Origin: JBCCWR01 sp039193385 | Lineage (GTDB): Bacteria; Verrucomicrobiota; Verrucomicrobiia; Methylacidiphilales; JBCCWR01 | Assembly (NCBI GenBank): GCA_039193385.1 | Contig: JBCCWR010000019.1 | Coordinates: forward strand, 1 to 24,346 | Length of the DNA: 24,346 nucleotides | Direction: 5' to 3' | Part shown: positions 7,811 to 15,860 of the stretch, in pieces | Position numbering within the stretch: position 1 is the stretch's first letter | Layout: the number at the start of each line of letters is the position of its first letter | Program-made: the position numbers and the translations under genes | Notes under the pieces: generated by a model | What the model saw: only the letters and a program-made list of their open reading frames with translations | Database searches by the model: none | What the model was told of the DNA's origin: nothing

Positions 7811-8344
7811 ATGTTAATCGATGATGTTCTTAAAAAAACTAACGAGTTATTAAAAACCGAAAACAAAGAATCCGGCATGTCTACTTCTTCCTCAACTTCG
7901 AGTAGTAGCAGCTCGCTTCTTAGCAAATCAAAATCCAAAGGAACAGGTGCTTATCTCTCCGAAGATGTTGAATTTAAAGGAACGCTTTACTTTAATTCTC
8001 GTGCAGAATTAAACGGCAAGCTGGAAGGTGAAATTATCGCTGACGGCGCACTGATTATTGGCGATGCCGCTATCATCAAGGGTAATATCAACTGCGCCTC
8101 CAGTGTCGAACTTCGAGGTAAAGTTCAAGGAAATGTCAGAGCCGTGGATCGTGTAGAATTAAGTGGAAATGCTCATCTTTATGGAGACATCCAGTCTCCG
8201 AAAATTACTGTTGGAGATAACGTAACGTTTGTGGGCCGTTCTGATACATTACAAGGTAAGAGTCCTACAGCAGACTTCTCTAAAATATTTTCACAACTCG
8301 ACAAGTCAGGCTCCGCTTCATCCGGAAAACCAACCAGTTCATAA
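7811..8344 (+). CDS. Bactofilin family cytoskeletal protein
   Basis: A polymer-forming protein whose core, about residues 40-150, is a right-handed beta-helix built from short repeats. Successive rungs are visible as FKGTLYF, AELNGKLEGEI, ALIIGDAAIIKGNI, SVELRGKVQGNV and RVELSGNAHLYGDI. Bactofilins assemble into filaments without nucleotide and organise cell-shape or envelope machinery, often with M23 peptidases; one M23 gene lies about 2.5 kb away. A serine-rich linker precedes the core. The start is uncertain: ATG at 7811 is used here, but TTG at 7778 and ATG at 7877 are in frame and none has a good ribosome site. A strong terminator follows. Confidence 0.9.
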   Translation: MLIDDVLKKTNELLKTENKESGMSTSSSTSSSSSSLLSKSKSKGTGAYLSEDVEFKGTLYFNSRAELNGKLEGEIIADGALIIGDAAIIKGNINCASSVELRGKVQGNVRAVDRVELSGNAHLYGDIQSPKITVGDNVTFVGRSDTLQGKSPTADFSKIFSQLDKSGSASSGKPTSS

Positions 8345-8417
8345 ATCTAGTAATAGTTGAACTAGTCGAAAAACAGATTAACAGCTTATTTCGAACATCA
8401 TTGCTATCATTTCATAG

Positions 8418-8445
8418 ACGGTCTCTTTTAAGAGGCCGTTTTTTT
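8418..8445 (+). terminator. Rho-independent terminator of the bactofilin gene
   Basis: Arms ACGGTCTCTT (8418-8427) and AAGAGGCCGT (8430-8439) pair over 10 bp with one G-T wobble and a 2-base loop. Seven T residues follow at 8439-8445. On the minus strand there is no T tract after the hairpin, so it should act only for the plus-strand gene. Confidence 0.88.
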
Positions 8446-8528
8446 GTTTATTCCACAAAAAGGCGAACGCTAAGGGACTTTCTCTTTAAACTAGAGATTA
8501 AAGATAAGGCCAGCATCAAAGGTGAAAA

Positions 8529-9560
8529 TTATTTAGTAAGGTATGCTGCAATGCCTTCAGCAAAGGGCTGAGGATGGATACCTAATTCTTCCCGCAAAGC
8601 GGTGTCATCGCCTCCCTGACTTTCATTGGCCATGGTAATCACATCTTGAGTAGGAATCAACTTGGGCACGGGAAAACCCGCTTCGCTCAACTTGCCCAGC
8701 ACCACTAAAACTCCCGAAACTTCACAGGCAAAAGCACCCACGCGGCATAGAACTTCCGGTAGAGCAACAATGACTCTATTAACGCCCGTGAGTAATGTCA
8801 TAAGCGCAACCGCAGGCAAGACGACAGGGTGGCAGTCTATAAATTTCGCCTTGAGCCCTTTTACTTTGGCTATCTGCACCAACATTTCACGATACATTAA
8901 CTTCGGCCCGATCACATCAATTTCACGACCGAACATACGGTCATTGGGCAATGCCTGTAAAAAAGCCTCTGCTACTTCATCCACAGCAACAGGCCCCAGC
9001 AAAGCATCCCCCTCGCCCAGACAAGGCATACTAAAACCTGTCAAAATATTGAGCGGAAAATCAAGAAGGCTGGCAAGCGTCCTGGTCATTTCATCACCAG
9101 CCCCGTAAACAACAGATGGCCGAAAGATAGTCCACTGAAGTTGACTACCACGGACAATGTTCTCCGCCTGCCATTTCGTCTTATGATAGTTCGTTTGAGC
9201 ATGGACACGTGTGCCTATGGCACTCATGTGAAGATAACGCGAAACACCTGCATCCGTCGCTGCAGTCACAACATTTCTAGTCGCTTCGACATGCATTTTC
9301 TCAAAGGTGTTCCTTCCTATTTCACAAATAATTCCGACTAGATGTACGACTGCTTTCACACCCGAACAGGCGTTTTTAATTGAATCAGGATCAAGCACAT
9401 CACCCTGTACTATTTCAATCTTGGTCTTGTTTCTTTGGCCAAAAAGCTTCTCCGCTTTCTCAACATCTCGGGCTAGCACTCGAACTTCGTGACCTGCTTC
9501 TGCAAAACGCTGTACGAGCACCTGCCCGATAAAACCTGTACCACCAGTAACTAAAATCAT
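8529..9560 (-). CDS. NAD(P)-binding epimerase/dehydratase-like protein (NDUFA9-like atypical SDR)
   Basis: A 343-residue Rossmann-fold protein. The cofactor loop TGGTGFIG lies at 5-12, the acidic strand end QGDVLD follows near 52, HLVGI is near 73, and YHKTK (Y125, K129) forms the active-site pair. The pattern MSAIG ... TNYHKTKWQAE ... FRPSVVYG is that of the complex I NDUFA9-like subgroup, whose bacterial members mostly have unknown substrates. The frame is open upstream to a TTG at 9632, but the ATG at 9560 has an AAAGGA ribosome site about 7 bases before it and starts exactly at the canonical MILVTGG. No other enzyme of a pathway adjoins it. Confidence 0.85.
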   Translation of the reverse strand: MILVTGGTGFIGQVLVQRFAEAGHEVRVLARDVEKAEKLFGQRNKTKIEIVQGDVLDPDSIKNACSGVKAVVHLVGIICEIGRNTFEKMHVEATRNVVTAATDAGVSRYLHMSAIGTRVHAQTNYHKTKWQAENIVRGSQLQWTIFRPSVVYGAGDEMTRTLASLLDFPLNILTGFSMPCLGEGDALLGPVAVDEVAEAFLQALPNDRMFGREIDVIGPKLMYREMLVQIAKVKGLKAKFIDCHPVVLPAVALMTLLTGVNRVIVALPEVLCRVGAFACEVSGVLVVLGKLSEAGFPVPKLIPTQDVITMANESQGGDDTALREELGIHPQPFAEGIAAYLTK

Positions 9561-9808
9561 ATTTACATCCTTTAGCTCAAATATTTTACCTACAAAGAAA
9601 AAAGTAAAGCTTTCCTCTTTTCTTAGATGCAAGATGATTCGTTTCTGGGTTAAAGACTACTGGATTGGGCCTTCCTTTTGACCAATGATGTTGGAATCAA
9701 TACGCTTAGCAGCCTACAAAGCTAACGCATAATAATATTGCAAATCATTAGATTTTTTTTAAACAGGTGGTGCTTTTTTTAAAAAAAATCAAATATCAGA
9801 TGGTTACT

Positions 9809-10276
9809 ATGATGAACAAAATTTTTTTAGCCGCTTTAATTCTACTGACAACCGGTTTAACAGCCTATGCTGATTTCTTTAAGATATATACTATAAAGAA
9901 AACTAAAAAGTATGCCTATGTTGAGAAAGCATGGAAATACGATGTAGAGACTCTAGAGGTAACCTTCTCGGCTTTAAAAGAAATGCCCGGCAAGAAAGTT
10001 AACTACAAACTTTATGTATATGATAAGAATAAAGAGCTACTTCAAAAACATAAAAAGCCAACCAGCGTTTCACCAGGTGATGGCACATCTTACATGAGAC
10101 CTAATGAATTAAAGCCAAACAAAAGGCACAAAGTTTTTTTCGGTATGTCTGAAAAACATACTAAAGGCGTTGATAAATGGCGTTATGCCATTGTGGAAAT
10201 AGAGCATGACGGTAGTTCAACAAAATTATCTTACCCTAGAAGTATCGATCTTTCTGAATTTGATAGACCGGATTAA
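9809..10276 (+). CDS. Small secreted protein of unknown function
   Basis: I do not recognise this family. From ATG 9809 it is 155 residues and opens with MMNKIFLAALILLTTGLTAYA, a clear Sec signal peptide with predicted cleavage after AYA. The mature part is lysine- and tyrosine-rich, with alternating hydrophobic stretches (KVNYKLYVYDK, WRYAIVEIEH) that suggest an all-beta domain, perhaps immunoglobulin-like. It has no cysteines. Alternative in-frame starts are GTG 9767 and ATG 9800. The gene ends 3 bases before the convergent PhnA-like gene with no terminator between them. Codon use looks more AT-rich than in neighbouring genes. Confidence 0.7.
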   Translation: MMNKIFLAALILLTTGLTAYADFFKIYTIKKTKKYAYVEKAWKYDVETLEVTFSALKEMPGKKVNYKLYVYDKNKELLQKHKKPTSVSPGDGTSYMRPNELKPNKRHKVFFGMSEKHTKGVDKWRYAIVEIEHDGSSTKLSYPRSIDLSEFDRPD

Positions 10277-10279
10277 TAT

Positions 10280-10690
10280 CTACATATCAACTTCATCCAC
10301 CCATTCCATCATTTCATCTTCGAGATAAACTTGCTCGATGAGTTCTTGGGCCCAGTGCTCCTTTTGGGCAATTTTTTTTAAGAGGCGCAACGTCATGACC
10401 TGCACTGCAGGAACGTCACTCCATATTGAATTATACAAACACTTCCAGTGACCAAGGTCCAGCAAACGCACCTGAGTTAATTCATCCTTACATTTTTGAC
10501 AGATAAAAATACAACGATCGACCTCAGGCTCAGGAGATAGGGGTTCTACTTCAAAAGCCTGCAATTTACTGCCGGATGATTCACAGAGCTCACACTTGGA
10601 ACGAGAACGCCGCACTAAATCTTTGCCAAATGCATTGAGTAGGCCCCTACGCTGTTGTTGTCTCTGATACCCTTTTGCCATACGTTCCAT
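10280..10690 (-). CDS. PhnA-like zinc-ribbon protein
   Basis: A 136-residue protein with a putative four-cysteine zinc site: C33-x-x-C36 in SKCELC and C64-x-x-C67 in CQKC. The second half has HWKCLYNSIWSDVPAVQVM followed by RLLKKI and WAQELIEQVYLEDE. Together these match the PhnA N-terminal/PhnA-domain proteins of proteobacteria, where the sequence runs RSxxxCELC then SSVPAVQV. Despite the name, a role in phosphonate use is not established and no phn genes are nearby. The start could be ATG 10690 or 10681; the latter has a short GGAA ahead. It converges with the small secreted protein gene. Confidence 0.7.
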   Translation of the reverse strand: MERMAKGYQRQQQRRGLLNAFGKDLVRRSRSKCELCESSGSKLQAFEVEPLSPEPEVDRCIFICQKCKDELTQVRLLDLGHWKCLYNSIWSDVPAVQVMTLRLLKKIAQKEHWAQELIEQVYLEDEMMEWVDEVDM

Positions 10691-10780
10691 GCTTGGTTCA
10701 AAATAAAAGCGAAATCATGCCGGGCAAAGATGACCCGTCAATGCACAATATTACTTCCTAAACGGTAGCAAGTACTGACT

Positions 10781-11869
10781 TTATTTCGCCATAGGTGGAG
10801 GAGAAAGTTTAAGGCCAGACCAATGCTTATGAGGCCAGCAAAGCAGGGAGAACCAACGTTGTCCTCTTGGTTCGAGAGTAACGTTGTTACCTCGGCGGCG
10901 GCACAGGCCACGTGTGAATGATTTTTTGTAGGGTAAAGTTGTATCAAACCAAAGCAATTGCGCCTCAGAGCATTTTTTATCCGACGCGTCAAAACGCAGC
11001 GGCATACCCACGCGGTTGCAGTGAACTACCCATGATGCTGGTAAGGGATCTCCAGATTTCCAACCTTGAATCTGAAATGGAAACTGCTTTTGCCAATATA
11101 TCATTTTACCTTGCGAGGGTATGAGCACTTTAAAACAAACTTTTTCTTTGTTCATAATCTGCTCAACCGTGAGAGGCTTGCCTCTATACGCCGCTTCTAA
11201 AATAGGTGCAGGGGCCACTCCTATAAGATTGAGTCCGCTGAAGTTTCCATGATGATTCACCTGCCTGGCATGGGTTCGACCATATTTTTCATACCAACCC
11301 ATAAAATCAGAGCTGACTTGAAAGTTTATTTCAAAATGCAGGTGGGCTCGGGATCGCACAAGACCACTTCCGGTATAACCCAGCACCCCCAGCTTTTGCC
11401 CTTTTTGCACAGCATCCCCCGTCTTAACCGAAGCACTGGCCAGATGAGCATATAAAGTATAAATACGGTAAGGGCCCGCCTCATGTTCTACGGTCACGTA
11501 GATCCCATAAGAAGATTCCCAGCGGTTCGTATTCACATAGACAACGATACCATCCTGAACACTAACTATGGGATCCAAGGGAATACCCGTTGATGTTTTA
11601 CGCAGAGGTTTAATGTCAATACCCTCATGAAAGCGTTCAAAATACTTGGGAGGTTCAGGTCCATTTGTGCGCACAAAACCATACATACCGGAGATGGCTC
11701 GCTTACTCACCGTAGGTTGATAGAAGGTCTCTAATTTATTTTTAAAAATATGATCGTTCTCCGTGGGCAGACAAAAATCCAGCACAGCCTCAGCAGCTTG
11801 GACAGATTGAACCTCGTAACTCAATGCAATCAAAGAAGTAAGACAGATATAAATCAACTTTCTCACCAT
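10781..11869 (-). CDS. Exported M23-family (LytM) peptidase
   Basis: A 362-residue exported protein that probably cuts peptidoglycan cross-links. The first 25 residues form a signal peptide ending in VQA. The LytM zinc motifs are intact: HEGID at 81-85 (H81, D85), AH near 141-142 and HLHFE at 176-180 (H176, H178). The region between them (DGIVVYVN, YGIYVTVEH, YTLYAHL, GVLGYTGSG) is the usual M23 beta-barrel. About 170 residues follow the peptidase domain; they contain several cysteines and I do not recognise them. Although the frame extends to a TTG at 11920, the AAGGAG site just upstream of ATG 11869 and the signal peptide fix the start there. Confidence 0.88.
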   Translation of the reverse strand: MVRKLIYICLTSLIALSYEVQSVQAAEAVLDFCLPTENDHIFKNKLETFYQPTVSKRAISGMYGFVRTNGPEPPKYFERFHEGIDIKPLRKTSTGIPLDPIVSVQDGIVVYVNTNRWESSYGIYVTVEHEAGPYRIYTLYAHLASASVKTGDAVQKGQKLGVLGYTGSGLVRSRAHLHFEINFQVSSDFMGWYEKYGRTHARQVNHHGNFSGLNLIGVAPAPILEAAYRGKPLTVEQIMNKEKVCFKVLIPSQGKMIYWQKQFPFQIQGWKSGDPLPASWVVHCNRVGMPLRFDASDKKCSEAQLLWFDTTLPYKKSFTRGLCRRRGNNVTLEPRGQRWFSLLCWPHKHWSGLKLSPPPMAK

Positions 11870-12008
11870 ACTCTCCTTCAAAGTTACTCTATCTTCTGGA
11901 GAGGTTCGACCAGGAATCAAGACCTTATTATTGTACTCAATGACTTTTTAACGTAGCTCTGTGGGATCTCATGTTCCGATTCTGTGTCAGATCTTACGCG
12001 GTAAAGTG

Positions 12009-12073
12009 GTACTTTTTTCTACTTTCGAGGATTTGGTGACCTCCAAGTCCTGTGTTTTAAAGAAAAAAAGTAC
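12009..12073. repeat. Imperfect inverted repeat upstream of the 107-residue gene
   Basis: GTACTTTTTTCT at 12009-12020 is matched by AGAAAAAAAGTAC at 12061-12073, with one extra A and 40 bases between. It lies in the leader of the gene at 12147. It could be a hairpin or two half-sites; its low complexity makes chance a real possibility. Confidence 0.3.
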
Positions 12074-12146
12074 TCTTTGAGAAAACTCTTTTTCTCTCAT
12101 CCGTTATCATTCATGAAAACGTCTGTAACTTCCGACTTTTTATAGT

Positions 12147-12470
12147 ATGGCTACACCTATTGATGGAATTGGAGCGGGTTATACCAACCCTCAGACAATC
12201 GATCCAGCCAGGGATATCTATGAGTATACTGTTCGTCCCCGTCAAGGTGCTGAACAGTTAGTCGATCAGGATGTTGTGAGACGGCAAGCTTCGGCAACGA
12301 ATGCTAACGTTCAAGACAAACCTGCGACCGCAGATGACTCTGGCGTTCGTCTGGATGGTAACCTCGCTCGATTAGCCGAGGCTAGAGAAGGCCCGCGTCC
12401 TGAAGATGAGCAACCATCGAACGACTCTGGCACCTATAGCCCGGCTCAAATCCGCGAAGGAAGGTTTTAG
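12147..12470 (+). CDS. Small hydrophilic protein of unknown function
   Basis: A 107-residue protein that I cannot place in a family. It starts MATPIDGIGAGYTNP and has no signal peptide, membrane segment or cysteine. It is rich in Asp, Glu, Arg, Ala and Pro, suggesting an extended or disordered protein. Third-position usage is coding-like and the frame is uninterrupted, so I think it is real. No ribosome site is visible before the ATG. It ends 7 bases before the stop codon of the convergent corA remnant. No functional clue comes from the neighbours. Confidence 0.55.
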   Translation: MATPIDGIGAGYTNPQTIDPARDIYEYTVRPRQGAEQLVDQDVVRRQASATNANVQDKPATADDSGVRLDGNLARLAEAREGPRPEDEQPSNDSGTYSPAQIREGRF

Positions 12471-12477
12471 ACATCCA

Positions 12478-12636
12478 CTAGAGCCATTTCTTTCGCTTAA
12501 AATATAGGATGGTGCTCAACGCGACTATCCCCATAGTGCAAAGCACTATGGGGTATGCTCGCTCTTCCTGAAGCTCTGGCATATGTTGAAAATTCATCCC
12601 ATAAATGCTTGCAATAAAGCTCAAGGGCAGAAAATC
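12478..12636 (-). pseudogene. corA: Decayed corA: C-terminal remnant of a CorA magnesium/cobalt transporter
   Basis: On the minus strand about 52 codons read DFLPLSFIASIYGMNF, then MPELQEERAYP and a hydrophobic helix ending LYFKRKKWL with TAG at 12478-12480. This is the last two membrane helices of CorA. It includes the signature Y-G-M-N that caps the pore and the final basic cluster. Upstream of 12636 similarity stops abruptly: the same frame gives unrelated residues and a stop within a few codons, and I find no N-terminal part elsewhere in the window. The surviving part is intact, which points to a fairly recent deletion. Confidence 0.8.
12529..12553. repeat. 11-bp perfect hairpin inside the corA remnant
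   Basis: CCCCATAGTGC (12529-12539) and GCACTATGGGG (12543-12553) are perfect complements around a 3-base loop AAA. They lie inside the codons for the last CorA membrane helix. No T tract follows on either strand, so it is not a standard terminator, though a hairpin here could protect the 3' end of the convergent plus-strand transcript. Confidence 0.55.
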
Positions 12637-12745
12637 ACTCTTTGATGGCACTCACACTTGATCAACTTGAGCTGTCTAACCGAAGTGCTTGAGAGAGAAA
12701 ACCGAAAGACGCTTATCTCTAATGTTTACCAAACCTTTACCGATA

Positions 12746-12813
12746 GCACCTAGTAGGTGCCCAGTGGTGTAGAGGGGAGGATTGCCCTGATGCTATCAGC
12801 TATTTGATAGCTG
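12746..12813 (+). promoter_or_regulatory. Two short palindromes upstream of the coiled-coil gene
   Basis: GCACCTAGTAGGTGC at 12746-12760 has 7-bp arms around one base. CAGCTAT-TTG-ATAGCTG at 12797-12813 has 7-bp arms around three bases. Both sit in the 12637-12853 interval, which otherwise shows no gene, and upstream of the ATG at 12854. They could be operator sites or leader hairpins. I cannot place a confident -10/-35 pair relative to them. Confidence 0.4.
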
Positions 12814-12853
12814 TAATATCACATGGTGTTACTAGAAATGTAAGGAAAACATC

Positions 12854-14047
12854 ATGAAAAACATTCTTTTAAGTATCCGTTTACAGGGGATAGTTGCCCT
12901 GATCTGTTGCAGCTTTGGTTCCGTGGTGCAGGCCCAAGGCAATGAAACTCAAACGCGTTTTTTTCATACCTATCTGATGATTCAGAAGGCCGAAGAGCTT
13001 GAACGACTGGGCAAACTCAATGAGGCTCTGGAACTTTACAACGAGGTTCACCAAAGACTTGAGCAAATCAAAACGGACAACCCGAAATGGGAATACAGTG
13101 TGGTCAACTACCGCATCAAGCATGTAAAGAATATCATCACTGAGCTCGATTTTCGCACAGGTTCGAGCTCATCTCAAAATACAGATGAGGAAAATGAAAA
13201 AGCATCTCAGAAACAAGAAAATGAAATGCCTGTTATTGAAGATGGCAGTCTGCGTGCAGGAGTGAGTCCTCCTCTGACAGTCACCGCCTCAACTCCACAA
13301 CATCAACACCAAAGCGAACCCGCTGAAATCATTCGTCGAGCTCAACCCGTAGACGACTTTAGTCAAGAACCGAGCATTGCTATCGCACCGCCTGAAGTAA
13401 CATTAGATCAAGATACCTTTGACCGCACCATTGAAAGCCTGCGAACACAATTTCATGATGCTCTGACTCAACTTTCTGAAAGTAAAAAGCAAGAGGGTGA
13501 TCTTCGTAGTACAATTGCGGTGTTTAAGAAAGAGAATACTATGCTAGCTGACGAGTATAACCGCTACCGTGATCAAGCGGAACAGGAGAAAGCGGAACTT
13601 ACTGAACGCAATAAGATTTACCAGTCGGAAAATCGCATGATGGCTCAGGAAACTCAAAAAATTCGCAGTCAGGCAGAAGAAGCTCAAAAAAAGGCTGATA
13701 TGCTGAGCGAACAAATCGCCATTTACAAAAGTGAAAACAAGATGCTCGCACAATCCTATCAAGAGGCGAATGATAAGGCTGAGAAGATGGAGAACGTAGC
13801 CTCTGGCACGGTCGTAGAAATGGAACGTGTGCGCATGCAGATCGGTTCCCTGCGTTCTCTGATGCAACTACGTCGTGATTCCATTAAAGCTTTGCTTGCG
13901 CAAGACACCCTGAAGCATGATGCAAGCACACGTAAGTTTCTTCTACAACTCGAGGATATATCAGCTAAGTCTGAGGCCCTTTTACGCCGCTTGGAAACAA
14001 AGCGCGCTGTTATGGAGGTCAAAGGCCCCCGCTTAGGCGGCATCTAA
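12854..14047 (+). CDS. Secreted coiled-coil protein with internal repeats
   Basis: A 397-residue exported protein of unknown function. Residues 1-28 form a signal peptide ending VVQAQ. Residues 36-98 are two or three helices resembling a TPR-type hairpin (AEELERLGKLNEALELYNEV). A low-complexity linker rich in Ser, Gln, Glu and Pro covers 102-185. Residues 188-385 are a long coiled coil. Within it a unit recurs at 224, 256 and 291 (FKKENTMLA, YQSENRMMA, YKSENKMLA), a period of 32-35 residues. AAGGAAAA lies 8 bases before the ATG. A structural envelope role is plausible but not shown. It converges with ptsI, 13 bases apart. Confidence 0.75.
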   Translation: MKNILLSIRLQGIVALICCSFGSVVQAQGNETQTRFFHTYLMIQKAEELERLGKLNEALELYNEVHQRLEQIKTDNPKWEYSVVNYRIKHVKNIITELDFRTGSSSSQNTDEENEKASQKQENEMPVIEDGSLRAGVSPPLTVTASTPQHQHQSEPAEIIRRAQPVDDFSQEPSIAIAPPEVTLDQDTFDRTIESLRTQFHDALTQLSESKKQEGDLRSTIAVFKKENTMLADEYNRYRDQAEQEKAELTERNKIYQSENRMMAQETQKIRSQAEEAQKKADMLSEQIAIYKSENKMLAQSYQEANDKAEKMENVASGTVVEMERVRMQIGSLRSLMQLRRDSIKALLAQDTLKHDASTRKFLLQLEDISAKSEALLRRLETKRAVMEVKGPRLGGI

Positions 14048-14060
14048 CGAAAGAAGCATT

Positions 14061-15827
14061 TTATTCCAGTAACTCGGGATAGTGCGCAAGGGCAATTTGA
14101 TCGAGATGCTTTTGAATCTGTTCTGACGTATTGAATTTTTGCACCTCTTCAACCATGGCCTGCATGTCGCGATAGGTCAGTGTCTGTATAGCACGTTTAA
14201 CCCTGGAGATAAAAATAGAACCCATACTGAGTTCGTCGATACCAAGGCCCAGAAGCATAGGAGTCAGTGTTATTTCACCTGCCATTTCACCACATACACC
14301 CACCCATTTAGAATGGGCATGGGCCACATCTACGACATGTTTGATGAGATGAATAATGGCAGGATGACAAGGCTGATAGAGATACGCTACTTTTTCATTG
14401 GTTCGATCTACAGCTAAAGTGTATTGCACCAGGTCATTGGTTCCGATGCTTAAAAAATCCACTTCCTCAATAGCTTTTTCAACAGTGAGTGCAAAAGAAG
14501 GAACTTCCACCATGGCCCCAAGTTCTATTTCCTTGGCTTGAGCAATACCTTCCTTATCCAGTTCATGCATACACTCCTCCAGAATTTCCTTGCTCCGCAT
14601 CAGTTCTTCATACGTAGCTATCATAGGAAACATAATACGCACAGAAGTTCCAGCACCTGCGCGAAGTATCGCGCGGAGCTGTGTTTTAAATACATCGGTT
14701 CTCTCTAAAAGATAACGAATGGCCCGCCACCCTAGGAAAGGGTTTAGGTCATCATGAACAAATGATTCTTCCAGAAGCTTATCTCCTCCAATATCCAATG
14801 TTCTAATAATGGCTGGATAGGGTTTGGATGCTTGAACAACTTTACGATATGTTTCCAGCTGTTCTTGCTCATCGGGAAGCTCCATACGATTTAAAAACAA
14901 AAATTCTGACCGATAGAGACCGATGCCTTCTGCACCAGACTTTGGAAGCATCTCAAGATCTGCCGGCAATTCAACATTGGCTGATACGATAATTCGCCTT
15001 CCGTCCTTGGTTTCCGCAGACACTTCTCTGAGAGAAGCTAAACTTTCTTCAACTTCGTGACGGCGTTTTTCAATACGGCCATAGGCAAAATTCGTATCAT
15101 CTGTCGCATCCGTAATGAGATAACCTTCATACCCGTCTAGAATAGCGCTCTGACCTGAAATTGCTTTTTGCGAAATATCTTTCAGCCCGACGATGGCGGG
15201 AATATTCATGGAACGAGCCATGATGGCCGTATGTGATGTTTTATTTCCTAAATCCGTGGCAAAACCTAAGACTAACTCGCGATTAAGCACTGCGGTATCA
15301 GATGGCGTTAAATCATGAGCAACGACAATGCATGGTTCGCTCAGTTCGATCTTTCGAACAAAGGCATTTCCCATAAGATTGTTTAAGACACGACGACCCA
15401 CATCCAGAATATCCGAAGAACGTTCCTTTAAGTAAGGATCATCCACTTCACGCATACTTTGTGCGAAAGACTGCGTTAAATGATGGTAAATATATTCTAC
15501 ACACAACTTACGCAGTTGAAGTTGCTTCTTCACTGCTTCAGTAATAGAGGAGTCTTCTACGACGAGCAGGTGTGCATCAAAGATACTGGCGTCCTTTTCT
15601 CCCAGGGATTGAGATAGATGATCTTTAATTTCTTGAATCTGTTCGCGCGTTTTAATCAGTGCTGATTCAAGACGAGAGATTTCGTTGGGAATATCACTTT
15701 CCTGAATTTCATGCGGAGGTACGTGCAACTCTTCACGGTCAATAACAACTAACTTTCCGTGAGTAACCCCAGGTACGACTGCTATGCCCTTGTACCGCTT
15801 TTCCTGTGCATCCTCTGGCTGAGACAT
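14061..15827 (-). CDS. ptsI: PTS enzyme I (phosphoenolpyruvate-protein phosphotransferase)
   Basis: A 588-residue cytosolic enzyme that takes phosphate from phosphoenolpyruvate and passes it to HPr. The phospho-histidine is H199 in GNKTSHTAIMARS. The C-terminal PEP-binding barrel shows GLYRSEFLF near 303, MVEVPS with E441, GTNDL with D465 and the acid residue C512 in GVCGEMAGE. Length is normal for enzyme I. It is the last gene after ptsH (33-base gap). No EIIA, EIIB or EIIC gene is in the window, so the relay may serve regulation; permeases elsewhere cannot be excluded. Confidence 0.96.
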   Translation of the reverse strand: MSQPEDAQEKRYKGIAVVPGVTHGKLVVIDREELHVPPHEIQESDIPNEISRLESALIKTREQIQEIKDHLSQSLGEKDASIFDAHLLVVEDSSITEAVKKQLQLRKLCVEYIYHHLTQSFAQSMREVDDPYLKERSSDILDVGRRVLNNLMGNAFVRKIELSEPCIVVAHDLTPSDTAVLNRELVLGFATDLGNKTSHTAIMARSMNIPAIVGLKDISQKAISGQSAILDGYEGYLITDATDDTNFAYGRIEKRRHEVEESLASLREVSAETKDGRRIIVSANVELPADLEMLPKSGAEGIGLYRSEFLFLNRMELPDEQEQLETYRKVVQASKPYPAIIRTLDIGGDKLLEESFVHDDLNPFLGWRAIRYLLERTDVFKTQLRAILRAGAGTSVRIMFPMIATYEELMRSKEILEECMHELDKEGIAQAKEIELGAMVEVPSFALTVEKAIEEVDFLSIGTNDLVQYTLAVDRTNEKVAYLYQPCHPAIIHLIKHVVDVAHAHSKWVGVCGEMAGEITLTPMLLGLGIDELSMGSIFISRVKRAIQTLTYRDMQAMVEEVQKFNTSEQIQKHLDQIALAHYPELLE

Positions 15828-15860
15828 CGACTAAGCTTTCTTTCCGCTTAATCTAGAAAT

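Noticed and set aside
8418..8445. The bactofilin terminator as a bidirectional terminator for the NDUFA9-like gene
   Set aside because: On the minus strand the hairpin is not followed by a T tract, and it lies more than 80 bases past that gene's stop.
10738..10992. A membrane-like peptide in an alternative minus frame inside the M23 gene
   Set aside because: It contains a hydrophobic run, but the overlapping M23 frame is open, long and has a signal peptide and start site. The alternative frame has no ribosome site or homology I recognise.
12529..12553. The 11-bp hairpin as an intrinsic terminator for the 107-residue gene
   Set aside because: There is no T-rich tract on either side. It also lies within CorA coding sequence, which may explain its origin.
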